From contig JBCDHW010000010.1 in NCBI GenBank assembly GCA_038749595.1, positions 1 through 64,000 of the forward strand: a DNA stretch of 64,000 nt, given 5' to 3'. The number at the start of each line of letters is the position of its first letter. The first letter of the stretch is position 1. The stretch comes from Parvularcula sp038749595 (lineage in GTDB: Bacteria > Pseudomonadota > Alphaproteobacteria > Caulobacterales > Parvularculaceae). A program made the position numbers and the translations under genes. Below are positions 24,746 through 32,765 of this stretch, in pieces. The notes beneath the pieces were generated by a model. That model worked only from the letters and a program-made list of their open reading frames with translations, had not been told where the DNA came from and did no database searches.

Positions 24746-25908
24746 GCGTCACGTCCCGTCCGTGCCAGGCGCAAGGCCCACGCTGAGACAACGATCGTGC
24801 ACGCAACAAATTCGCTCCAGATGCTAAATTCCAACGCATAGACCACTGTCGCGCCGGTGATCAGCGCGGCGATGGCTGCCGCCATATCGCGGCGCAGGGG
24901 CGCATCGAGGACAGCCCGCGCAAACGCTGCATAGGCGGCGAGCAAAAGCCCGTAGCCCATCAACCCGAGGTCATAGAGAATTTCCATCGGCGTGTTGTGC
25001 GGGTGGACCGACACCAAAGGCGCCGCAGCACCGCTGGGCAGGGTGATCGTCCCCGTCTCGCGTGACAGCACATCAACCGCACGCGCGCCTTCGCCCACCA
25101 GCATGTTGGTCTCGGTCAGCCAAGCATCGAGCACGCTCCGCCAGATCACCAACCGGTGCACCGCACTTTCGGGCAGGCCCGTGAGGGTCAGGCTCTCCTC
25201 AACCGGCGGAATGAACCCCGCCATCAGGAACGGCGCAACCAGGGTGAGCCCGAGCACGCCCAGAACGATCCGTAGACCGAGCGCTGGCCGCAAGGCGGTC
25301 ACCGCCATCGCCGCAAGCGACGCCAGCAGGATCACACCGTTCATCAGCACCGGCGTCGATGCAGCCGCAAGGCCCGCGAGCACAATCAAGCCCCGGCCGA
25401 GACGCCAATTGCCCGTCCGATAACTGATCAATGAAGCAGGCGGGATCAGCAGGAGCGCGAGGGTCAGCCCCCTACCCGTGTTCACCGCATCTTTAAACGG
25501 CGTGTTGGCGGGCGGCAGCACGTCACGGATCGCGTTGCCGGTGATCGCGTCGATCATGAGGAGAGCGACCGCTGCGAACACCGCCCACATGAAAAGCTCA
25601 AGCCGCATCCGTCCGTGGACGATCAATCCGCCGCCGACGAGCAACAACACAACGTATACCAACGCTTCGGAGGCCCGCCCCGATGGCGACCAAAGCACCG
25701 ATAAACAGGCATAGCCGAGGAGCGCCAAGAGCTGGATCAACCACGCTGGCGGGCGCGTCAGCCAGCGCCATCCCACCGCCGCGAGCGGCATAGCGCCTAG
25801 CCAAAAGGCTAGCATCACCACGCCAAACCCGCGGTAGCTGAAGAGAAGGAACAGGCTCATCGCTCCTGCCGCAGCGATGAGCCAAATCGGACGCAGCAGG
25901 GCGATCAC
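24742..25908 (-). CDS. O-antigen ligase/polymerase-like membrane protein
   Basis: A 388-aa protein with about ten to twelve membrane segments and one large loop near residues 230-300. The loop holds RLVIWRSVLDAW and VHPHNTPMEILYDLGLMGY, the conserved arginine and HxxH-N/E pattern of the WaaL/Wzy O-antigen ligase family. Together with the downstream glycosyltransferase it points to surface polysaccharide or lipopolysaccharide assembly. It overlaps the thrS stop by 4 nt, an unexpected partner. Ligase and polymerase cannot be distinguished. Confidence 0.85.
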   Translation of the reverse strand: MIALLRPIWLIAAAGAMSLFLLFSYRGFGVVMLAFWLGAMPLAAVGWRWLTRPPAWLIQLLALLGYACLSVLWSPSGRASEALVYVVLLLVGGGLIVHGRMRLELFMWAVFAAVALLMIDAITGNAIRDVLPPANTPFKDAVNTGRGLTLALLLIPPASLISYRTGNWRLGRGLIVLAGLAAASTPVLMNGVILLASLAAMAVTALRPALGLRIVLGVLGLTLVAPFLMAGFIPPVEESLTLTGLPESAVHRLVIWRSVLDAWLTETNMLVGEGARAVDVLSRETGTITLPSGAAAPLVSVHPHNTPMEILYDLGLMGYGLLLAAYAAFARAVLDAPLRRDMAAAIAALITGATVVYALEFSIWSEFVACTIVVSAWALRLARTGRDA

Positions 25909-27863
25909 CTCAGATCAGGCGGTGTCGCTTCAGCCTTCAGCGTCCTGACCGCTTCATCGAGGCTCATCGTCGTGCTGTCATTCGAGCCCAAGCGGCGGAT
26001 AGAGACGGTCTTCTCCTCAGCCTCGCGGGCACCGACCACCAAGATCGCGGGAACTTTCGCCTTCGAATGCTCGCGCACCTTATAGTTGATCTTCTCGTTG
26101 CGGCAGTCACGGTCAACCCTGAGGCCAGCGGCCGTCAACGCTGCAGCCGCCTCCTCGGCATAGCCATCCGCCTCAGAGGTGATCGTTGCGACCACCGCCT
26201 GCACCGGTGACAACCAGAGCGGCATCCGCCCGGCATGGTTTTCGATCAGCATACCGAGAAACCGCTCCATCGAGCCAAGGATCGCCCGGTGCAGCATCAC
26301 CGGCCTTTGGCGCGAACCGTCCTCGTCAATGTAGGACGCATCAAGACGTTCTGGCAGCAGCGGATCGAGTTGCAGCGTACCGCATTGCCACGACCGACCA
26401 ATCGCGTCGCGCAGGTGGTACTCAAGCTTCGGCGCGTAAAATGCACCCTCCCCGTCGAGGATTTCGTATTCGAGGCCCGCTTCGGTCAAGGCATCGCCGA
26501 GCACCTTCTCCATGCGGTCCCACTCTTCGTCGGTGCCGATCCGCATTTCCGGACGCGTCGCCAGCGCGATCCGGACATCCTCAAAGCCCAAATCAGCATA
26601 GACCGAAGCGGCGAGCGCGCAGAACTTCTTCGTCTCCGCGGCAATCTGATCCCACGTGCAGAAAATGTGCGCATCGTCCTGGGTGAATTGCCGAACCCGC
26701 ATGATACCGTGCAGCGCGCCGTGGGGCTCGTTCCGGTGGCAACAGCCAAACTCAGCCATCCGCAGCGGAAGGTCCCTATACGACTTAATCCCCTGATTAA
26801 AGATCTGCACATGGGCCGGACAGTTCATCGGCTTCAGCGCCATCAGCTTTGCGGCAGGGTCAAAAACCGCCCCGTCACTGACCGTATCCGGAACATCGTC
26901 AGGGACAACGAACATGTTCTGGGAGTACTTGCCCCAGTGCCCTGACTTTTCCCACAGCCGCGCATCGATAAGCTGCGGGGTCTTGACCTCGTCGTAGCCG
27001 TCAACATTCAGCTTACGGCGGATATAGGCCTCGAGCGCCACCCACATGACATAGCCCTTAGGGTGCCAGAAGACCGAACCCTGCGCCTCTTCTTGGAGGT
27101 GGAACAGGTCCATCTCCTTGGCGAGTTTGCGGTGATCGCGTTTTTCCGCCTCCTCCAGCCGGTGGAGGTATTGCTTCAGATGCTTTTCGTGGGCCCACGC
27201 CGTGCCATAGATCCGCTGCAGCATCGCATTGCGATGATCACCCCGCCAATAAGCGCCGGCGACCTTCATCAGCTTGAACGCCTTGCCGATATGCTTCGTG
27301 GACGGAAGATGCGGCCCGCGGCACAGGTCAAACCATTCGCCGTGGTGATAGATGCGGAGCTCTTCGTCCTCGGGGATCGATTCGATGATCTCGGCTTTGT
27401 ACTGCTCACCCATCTCAGTGAACGTCTCAATCGCCCTGTCCCGTTCCCAAACCTCCCGGCGGGTGGCGAGGTCTTCGTCCACCAGTTCCAGCATTTTCGC
27501 TTCGATCGCTTCGAGATCTTCCGGCGTGAACGGAGCATTGCGGGCAAAGTCGTAGTAAAACCCGTCCTCAATCACCGGGCCAATCGTGACCTGGGTGCCA
27601 GGATAAAGCGCCTGCACCGCCTGGGCCATCAGGTGGGCCGCGTCGTGGCGGATCAGCTCCAACACGTCGGGGTCATCGCGGGTGAGGATGGCAACCTCGG
27701 CGTCATCAGCGATCGGAAGGTCGAGGTCGACAACTTCGCCGTCCACCTTCGCGGCCACGGCCTTCTTCGACAAAGACTTCGAGATGTCCGCCGCGATCTC
27801 GGCAGCGGTAACAGAATGGTCAAAGGCGCGCTCGGCGCCGTCGGGAAGCGTGATGGTGGGCAT
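25905..27863 (-). CDS. thrS: threonyl-tRNA synthetase
   Basis: A 652-aa class II synthetase with all domains: N-terminal TGS, the editing domain (HDAAHLMAQAV, the H-x3-H site), catalytic core with zinc ligands in MNCPAHVQ and the following histidines, motif 2 around FGCCHRNEPHGALHGIMRVR, and the C-terminal anticodon-binding domain (VQAVVATITSEADGYAEE). The ATG at 27863 is used; the open frame begins at a TTG two codons earlier. It heads an overlapping trio with the ligase-like and glycosyltransferase genes. Confidence 0.97.
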   Translation of the reverse strand: MPTITLPDGAERAFDHSVTAAEIAADISKSLSKKAVAAKVDGEVVDLDLPIADDAEVAILTRDDPDVLELIRHDAAHLMAQAVQALYPGTQVTIGPVIEDGFYYDFARNAPFTPEDLEAIEAKMLELVDEDLATRREVWERDRAIETFTEMGEQYKAEIIESIPEDEELRIYHHGEWFDLCRGPHLPSTKHIGKAFKLMKVAGAYWRGDHRNAMLQRIYGTAWAHEKHLKQYLHRLEEAEKRDHRKLAKEMDLFHLQEEAQGSVFWHPKGYVMWVALEAYIRRKLNVDGYDEVKTPQLIDARLWEKSGHWGKYSQNMFVVPDDVPDTVSDGAVFDPAAKLMALKPMNCPAHVQIFNQGIKSYRDLPLRMAEFGCCHRNEPHGALHGIMRVRQFTQDDAHIFCTWDQIAAETKKFCALAASVYADLGFEDVRIALATRPEMRIGTDEEWDRMEKVLGDALTEAGLEYEILDGEGAFYAPKLEYHLRDAIGRSWQCGTLQLDPLLPERLDASYIDEDGSRQRPVMLHRAILGSMERFLGMLIENHAGRMPLWLSPVQAVVATITSEADGYAEEAAAALTAAGLRVDRDCRNEKINYKVREHSKAKVPAILVVGAREAEEKTVSIRRLGSNDSTTMSLDEAVRTLKAEATPPDLR

Positions 27864-27932
27864 GCTCAATTCGCCTGAATGGGTCGTTAGTGTGTGCGCC
27901 GCACCTTTCGTTCAGGTCAAGCGCAAGCTGGC

Positions 27933-28160
27933 TCAGGGAACCGGGTCGTAGCCCCAGGTTCCCCCCGGGCGGCACTTGCAAAGCCGCCGCGCGGTCAGAC
28001 CAGTAGCCGCCGCCGGCGCATGCCGGCGGAAAGCCTCCAAAGCATAAGCTGAGCACGACGGCTCATGCCGGCACCGCACTCCGCAAAGGTGCAGGAACGG
28101 CGACAACGTATAGCGGTAAGCGATGATCGCGCCCTGGGCGAGAAGGCTAAGCGGCCGCAT
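27933..28160 (-). CDS. yidD: membrane protein insertion efficiency factor YidD
   Basis: A 75-aa protein. It has the family pattern IAYRYTLSPFLHLCGVRCRHEPSCSAYALEAF, with the conserved cysteines, and RRLCKCRPGGTWGYDPVP at the end. YidD assists YidC-mediated membrane insertion. The ATG at 28160 has a GGAGG site and overlaps the NifU-like gene by 14 nt. It precedes thrS by 69 nt. Confidence 0.92.
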   Translation of the reverse strand: MRPLSLLAQGAIIAYRYTLSPFLHLCGVRCRHEPSCSAYALEAFRRHAPAAATGLTARRLCKCRPGGTWGYDPVP

Positions 28161-28584
28161 GGCGCGCCTCCGCTTCATCCAGGGCATCCACCACCGCGCC
28201 AAAAATCAACAGCGTCGACGCATGGCGCGCCGGATACGCATGGATCGGCCGCAGCACGCCGAGGTCTGCGAACCGCCCCTCAGGCGCAGGGCCATCCTCG
28301 CGGATCATCGCCGTCATCACGTTTTGGAGATCACGCAACGCGTCGGCGTCAGCGCCAACCAACACCTTCGCCAGCAGCGACGACGACGCCTGTCCCAGCG
28401 CGCAGGCCTTCACCCGCAGCGCCGCTTCGGAAACCTTCCCCGCCTCCAGCGCGAGATCCACCTCGACCTCAGATCCGCAAACCTTGGACACACGCCGCCC
28501 CCGCCCGTCAGCAGCATCAAGCCGCCGAGCCTCAGGCAAAGAAGCCGCCGCCTCAAGCAGCGCGTTGGAGTAGAGGTCGTCCAT
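28147..28584 (-). CDS. NifU/IscU-like iron-sulfur scaffold homologue
   Basis: A 145-aa protein of the NifU N-terminal family. Two of the three cluster cysteines are recognisable, C36 in VSKVCGSEV and C61 in VKACALGQA. The place of the third reads RHASTLL, with alanine where IscU/SufU have cysteine. This variant form is typical, as far as I recall, of the alphaproteobacterial relatives found near yidD and folE, so it may not assemble clusters in the standard way. The ATG at 28584 fits the family N-terminus (DDLYSNALLEAA); a GTG 18 nt upstream is possible. Confidence 0.8.
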   Translation of the reverse strand: MDDLYSNALLEAAASLPEARRLDAADGRGRRVSKVCGSEVEVDLALEAGKVSEAALRVKACALGQASSSLLAKVLVGADADALRDLQNVMTAMIREDGPAPEGRFADLGVLRPIHAYPARHASTLLIFGAVVDALDEAEARHAAA

Positions 28585-28685
28585 CGCATCAATGTAAGCC
28601 ACCGCAGCGCCGAGCGAAAGAGCAACCTAGTAAGGCAAATCGCCCAATACTGGCCCAAGCGCTCTCATCTATCCGCCCCTCCCGC

Positions 28686-28880
28686 GTCATCCCGGAAAGC
28701 CGACAGGCTCATCCGGGACCCTTCGAAGGGGGTCCGCCGCAGGCGGAAGAATTGATCCAGCGGATCAATTCACCACGCAGAAGGCCACGGGAGTGGCAGG
28801 CCCAAGATCTCAACCTATGCTCCAGGCAGATAGCTCCTTACTTGGGTCCCGGATGTCTGCTCCGCAGATTCCGGGATGAC
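28686..28880. repeat. 195-bp palindromic element with GTCATCCCGG ends
   Basis: The left end starts GTCATCCCGGA and the right end reads TCCGGGATGAC, its inverted complement. Each end is itself a hairpin: CCCGGA...TCCGGG with inner AGCC/GGCT on the left, and CCCGGA with TCTGC/GCAGA on the right. The first copy of the 71-bp three-hairpin element lies inside. Such GTCATCCCGG-type intergenic palindromes recur in many alphaproteobacterial genomes. Confidence 0.8.
28731..28801. repeat. 71-bp three-hairpin element, copy 1
   Basis: Three stems in a row: TCCGCC/GGCGGA; GAATTGATCC/GGATCAATTC around AGC; GCCAC/GTGGC around GGGA. It is 58 of 71 positions identical, ungapped, to the copy at 28943-29013, with all stems conserved and two base pairs changed on both sides. 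Confidence 0.75.
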
Positions 28881-28942
28881 GGTCGTGCTACGCGCCCCAA
28901 GCGACCGACTGGTCGCCGGGCGGAGCCCGCCTCTTCGTAGGT

Positions 28943-29013
28943 GGTCCGCCAACGGCGGAATAATCGATCCAGTGGATCGATTATAAACGGAGAAGGCCAC
29001 GGCAGTGGCAGGC
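28943..29013. repeat. 71-bp three-hairpin element, copy 2
   Basis: The same layout as copy 1: TCCGCC/GGCGGA; TAATCGATCC/GGATCGATTA around AGT; GCCAC/GTGGC around GGCA. Relative to copy 1, the outermost pair of stem 2 changes from G-C to T-A and the fifth from T-A to C-G, so pairing is kept. This copy is not inside a GTCATCCCGG pair, but a single such end begins 25 nt later. Confidence 0.75.
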
Positions 29014-29037
29014 GCCGCGCGCCGCGAGACACAAGAC

Positions 29038-29064
29038 GTCACCCCGGACTTGATCCGGGGCCCA
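29038..29064. repeat. single end of a GTCATCCCGG-type palindrome
   Basis: GTCACCCCGGACTTGATCCGGGG, a hairpin very similar to the left end at 29405 (one base change in the GTCAT part and one matched change at the stem base). No clear partner end is seen nearby. Confidence 0.6.
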
Positions 29065-29404
29065 TCGCAAAAAAGAAGGGCGCAGAGCCACTTATCCCCG
29101 CCCCCGCCCCCCGCGCTACCCTACCAAAGCAGCAGGACCTGGGCGTCCGGTACCGTCTCCGATGCGCCTGCTGCTCTTTGGTGATCCGTGGGGGGAGCAT
29201 TCCCGCCATGACGGTCCCTGGCCCGCGTGAGCTTTAAGTTAGGCCGCGGCTCAGGCGCGATCCCAAAGGCGCCGCGCGGCGTGGATTGGAACCCTTCGGT
29301 CCGCCTGCGCTCCACAGCACTTCTCTCCGTAGGCAGACAGCCGCGCGGCGATCCCTACCTTTCCTACGGTCGCTCACCCCGAGCGCCGCCGCAAACACGT
29401 GCGC

Positions 29405-29513
29405 GTCATCCCGGACTTGATCCGGGATCCACGGACTACGACCAAAGCCTGGTGGACAGGTTAGAACGCTCGTTCCTGGGTCCCGGATAAGCCTAGCGGC
29501 TTTCCGGGATGAC
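29405..29513. repeat. 109-bp palindromic element with GTCATCCCGG ends
   Basis: The left end is GTCATCCCGGACTTGATCCGGG. The right end, GGGTCCCGGA...CCGGGATGAC with inner AGCC/GGCT, is its inverted counterpart. The ends match the element at 28686-28880, but the interior is different and lacks the 71-bp unit. Confidence 0.8.
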
Positions 29514-29551
29514 GGGCGGAGGGACGCTTACCTCGCACGAACCGCCGCCCC

Positions 29552-29586
29552 AAAAAGCAAAAAGGGAGGCCCCGGCGGGGCCTCCC
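29552..29586 (-). terminator. rho-independent terminator of the flagellin gene
   Basis: GGGAGGCCCC-GGC-GGGGCCTCCC, a perfect 10-bp stem, followed in the minus direction by a U-rich tract (plus-strand CAAAAAGCAAAAA), 39 nt past the flagellin stop. Confidence 0.9.
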
Positions 29587-29624
29587 AGTCTGAAGTAAGA
29601 GAACCCTCTCTTACGAAACGGTTT

Positions 29625-30974
29625 TTACTGGAACAGCGCCAGGATCGACTGCGGCCGCTGGTTGGCGATCGACAGCGCCTGGGTGGCGAGCTGCTCTTGA
29701 ACCTGGAAGCTCTGGAGACGGCTCGATTCCTCGGTCAGGTCCGCTTCCGTCAGCGCCGCAACGCCAAGCTCGAGGCTGTCCGTCAGATCACTGAGGAAAT
29801 TCTGACGTGAGCTGAGGGTCGATTCGAAAACGCCGACCACCGTCGCGGAGATGTTGACCCGCGCGATGAGCGTATCGGAGAGGACGAAACCGGCTTGGAC
29901 ATTACCGATCGTGGCGCTCGACACATCAATCCGGCGCGCCACGGCGCGGAAGCCCGAATCGTTCGCGAACTCACGCAGGTTGGCGTCGGAGAAGACAGCT
30001 TCCTGCAAGAAAGCACCGATCGACGCAAAGGCCTCATCCGAAACGTTCTCTTTCGAGGCCAGGTAATCGGAGGCGATGATTTCGTCGCCGTTCGTATAGG
30101 TCGGCAAGATGCCGCTGAAATACGTGTCGACTTCAGCCTGGCTGAGCGGATCGGTGATGTCAGCGATTTGGATCACGTCGCGCGTGTTGTCCGCACCCAC
30201 TTTGCCCAGGTTGGTCGTGGCAATACCAAGCGAGCTCAGGAACGCGCGGTCTTCTTCGGTGCCGTAGAAGGTGAATTCACCGGCCGCTTCCGTGCCGCCT
30301 TCAGCGGTCAAAACCGAGTCCGTGTTCGTCGCGCCGCTGTCGAGCTCAACTGTTCCGTCTCCGGAGAAGTCGAGACGGTCAGCAAAGCCAGAGTTGAACG
30401 CCCGGGTCAGGGCATCGAACTGCTGGTCGGCAACGGGCGTGGTGAAGATGCCTTGGCCAACACCGGCAAGCTCGAGGCTGTCGAGGTTTTGCGCCTGGAG
30501 CGTGAAGGTCGACAGCTCGAACGATCCATTGTCGCGCGTGATTGTCGTGGTAATTGTGGTCGTCTCAGAACCGGCTAGGAGGTTGACGCCGTTGAATGAC
30601 GTCGCATCGATTTGGCCTTCAATCTGGCCGACGACTTGATTGATCGCGAACTGTACTTCGTTGAGCGCGGTGCCTGTCTGCGCGGTGGTGAGTGCGCTTT
30701 GGATCTGGTTGATGTCCGCCGTGATGCCGTTGAGGCCAGCCGAAGCGGTCTTTGCGGTGTTCACACCAACGGTCAGGTTGTCCTTCAGGCCATCGAGAAC
30801 CGCGACGTCGCCGCGAACGGTCTGGGCGACGAGGAAGAAGGCAGGGTTTTCTTTAGGGCTACGGACTTTGAGGCCCGTCGAAATGCGATCTTGGGTTTCC
30901 TGAAGGTCCATTTGGACTTCGCGGAGGGTGCGGAGCGCCGTTTGCGCCGACGCGTTGGTCAATAGAGACACCAT
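29625..30974 (-). CDS. flagellin
   Basis: A 449-aa filament protein. The N-terminal D0/D1 domain (TNASAQTALRTLREVQMDLQETQDRISTGLKV) and C-terminal D1/D0 domain (SSRLQSFQVQEQLATQALSIANQRPQSILALF) are standard; the middle of about 250 residues is variable and acidic, longer than in Caulobacter flagellins. The ATG at 30974 has a GGAGAG site. No other flagellar gene is in the window, so this is a detached flagellin locus. A clear terminator follows it. Repeated CCGTTTCAA motifs lie upstream on its strand. Confidence 0.93.
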   Translation of the reverse strand: MVSLLTNASAQTALRTLREVQMDLQETQDRISTGLKVRSPKENPAFFLVAQTVRGDVAVLDGLKDNLTVGVNTAKTASAGLNGITADINQIQSALTTAQTGTALNEVQFAINQVVGQIEGQIDATSFNGVNLLAGSETTTITTTITRDNGSFELSTFTLQAQNLDSLELAGVGQGIFTTPVADQQFDALTRAFNSGFADRLDFSGDGTVELDSGATNTDSVLTAEGGTEAAGEFTFYGTEEDRAFLSSLGIATTNLGKVGADNTRDVIQIADITDPLSQAEVDTYFSGILPTYTNGDEIIASDYLASKENVSDEAFASIGAFLQEAVFSDANLREFANDSGFRAVARRIDVSSATIGNVQAGFVLSDTLIARVNISATVVGVFESTLSSRQNFLSDLTDSLELGVAALTEADLTEESSRLQSFQVQEQLATQALSIANQRPQSILALFQ

Positions 30975-31045
30975 GGGTTCTCTCCTTGGTTTCAAGACGT
31001 TCGCGGTGCCTTCTGGCGACCTTCAAGCAATCAGCGTGTGCCGGC

Positions 31046-31080
31046 TTGAAACGGTCCCGTATCGAGACAGATTGAAACGG
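31046..31080. promoter_or_regulatory. direct repeats upstream of flagellin
   Basis: TTGAAACGG occurs at 31046-31054 and 31072-31080 (CCGTTTCAA on the flagellin strand), 26 nt apart, 72-106 nt upstream of the start codon. They may be activator sites. No good sigma54 site (GG-N10-GC) was found. Confidence 0.3.
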
Positions 31081-31178
31081 AGATTAACGATGGACGACCA
31101 GAGCTCGGCGTATTGTCAAAGGAGGGATGATCCTTCGTTGACCCACTTTCGTGCGTTGCGCCTGGTTCTCAGAGAGCA

Positions 31179-32552
31179 TCAAGCCCGACGCCACGTCGCC
31201 CCACCGGCGCTGTCCTCTATAATGATGCCTTCTGCCGTAAGCTGGTCACGAATGGCGTCCGCCCGCGCGAAGTCTTTGTTCTGCCGCGCGATCGATCGTT
31301 CGGTTAAAAGGGCTTCGATGCGCTCCGCGTCATCATCACCCGCTGCGCCCTGGAACCACGTCGCCGGGTCGCGGTTCAAAATGCCGAGCAAGCGCCCGGC
31401 CGCGAGCAAACCCTCAGCCGCACCCTCGTCGCCGGCTTGGGCTCGATCACGGAGACCATGGAGAGCTGCAAAAGCCTTGGGCGTATTCAAGTCATCAGCG
31501 AGCGCTGCAACCACGTCTTCGGGCACTGCGCCCGATGCTTTTGGACCGATCGTTCGGTAAAATTTATCGAGCTGGGCTTTCGATGACTCCAAAAGGCTTT
31601 CAGACCATTCGAGCGGCTGGCGGTAATGCGCGGAAAGCAAGGCAAAGCGGATCACCTCACCGTCCCATTCCTCCAGCAGAGCATCCGGCGTTATGATGTT
31701 CCCGAGCGACTTGGACATCTTCGTATCGCCCATGTTCAGCATGCCATTATGCATCCAGTGCCGGGCCAGCGGCACGCCGCCGAGGTCACTCGCGCAGCAG
31801 CTCTGCGCGATCTCATTTTCATGGTGCGGAAACCGAAGATCCAAGCCGCCGAGATGCAGATCAATCGGCGCGCCCAATCCCTCTTCAATCATCGCCGAGC
31901 ATTCCAGGTGCCAGCCTGGACGCCCGGGCCCATCCAAGCCCCAGGCCGCAGGCGTTTCCCAACCCGGATCGCCCTGGGCTGACGGCTTCCAAAGCACAAA
32001 GTCCGCCGCATCGCGTTTATACGGCGCAACCTCGACCCGAGCACCGGCAACAATCGCGTCGCGGTCCAGGCGAGAAAGCCCGCCATAGTCACCGTACGCC
32101 CGGGTGTCGAAAAGAACATGATTTTCAGCAATATACGCTGATCCGCGGTCCATCAGACGCTGGATGAGCGCGATCATTTGATCGATATGTTCCGTGGCCC
32201 GCGGCATCAAATCGGGACGCGCGCAGCCCAAAGCGTCGAGATTGCTGAGATACGCCTTCGTGGCGCGCGTTGTAATCACGTCAATCGAAACGTCTTCGGC
32301 CTTTGCGGCCTCGATAATTTTATCGTCGATATCGGTGAGATTGCGGGCGTAGACGACCTTATCGGACCCATAAATTTCGCGCAGCACACGGACCATTTGG
32401 TCCGCAACAACCCCGGCTCGCGCATTCCCGATATGCGGCGGCGCATAAACGGTCGGCCCGCAGCAATAGACCGTCACCCGCTGCGGATCGCCAGGGACGA
32501 AGGGGACTTTTTTGCCGCGAAAAGTGTCAGTGACAGACAGAGCTTGGGTCAT
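31179..32552 (-). CDS. cysS: cysteinyl-tRNA synthetase
   Basis: A 457-aa class I synthetase with the zinc-binding first cysteine in CCGPTVY, the HIGH motif in PPHIGNARAG, RNLTDIDDKI, the WHLECSAM zinc site and the KMSKS motif in DTKMSKSLGN. The ATG at 32552 has a GAGG site; the frame is open 12 codons further upstream without one. It is divergent from folE with about 210 nt between. Confidence 0.97.
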   Translation of the reverse strand: MTQALSVTDTFRGKKVPFVPGDPQRVTVYCCGPTVYAPPHIGNARAGVVADQMVRVLREIYGSDKVVYARNLTDIDDKIIEAAKAEDVSIDVITTRATKAYLSNLDALGCARPDLMPRATEHIDQMIALIQRLMDRGSAYIAENHVLFDTRAYGDYGGLSRLDRDAIVAGARVEVAPYKRDAADFVLWKPSAQGDPGWETPAAWGLDGPGRPGWHLECSAMIEEGLGAPIDLHLGGLDLRFPHHENEIAQSCCASDLGGVPLARHWMHNGMLNMGDTKMSKSLGNIITPDALLEEWDGEVIRFALLSAHYRQPLEWSESLLESSKAQLDKFYRTIGPKASGAVPEDVVAALADDLNTPKAFAALHGLRDRAQAGDEGAAEGLLAAGRLLGILNRDPATWFQGAAGDDDAERIEALLTERSIARQNKDFARADAIRDQLTAEGIIIEDSAGGATWRRA

Positions 32553-32765
32553 AGCCCGCCTCATGCCCGGCATCACCGACGCTCGCAAGACGACCCAGCC
32601 CGATGCCGCCTAACCTTAAGGGTTGGACGCATCGCCGCGCCCGCTGCACTGGTTTTTTCTGAGAAAACCACCAAATACCCATCCGCCGCCCACTCATTTT
32701 GTGAGGGAAAAGCTTGCGGCTAATCGGTGCCAATGATGGCCCCCGAACTATAGGACAGACCTTCC

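Larger units (their letters stand above)
28585..29624. other. 1-kb gene-free region made of palindromic repeats
   Basis: No open frame here has a ribosome-binding site or family resemblance; the frames that exist read through the repeats. The stretch contains two large GTCATCCCGG-bounded elements, a single repeat end, two copies of a three-hairpin element, and the flagellin terminator, listed separately. Confidence 0.8.

Noticed and set aside
29227..29490. open frame of 87 codons in the repeat region
   Set aside because: It translates palindromic repeats (HPGLDPGS-type text is a known by-product of such repeats) and lacks a ribosome-binding site.
28585..29624. CRISPR array
   Set aside because: The repeats are inverted, of different lengths and not regularly spaced by unique spacers.
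30975..31178. possible sigma54 promoter before flagellin
   Set aside because: GGCAC and TTGC are seen on the flagellin strand, but GG and GC are 12 nt apart instead of 10, so the site does not fit sigma54.
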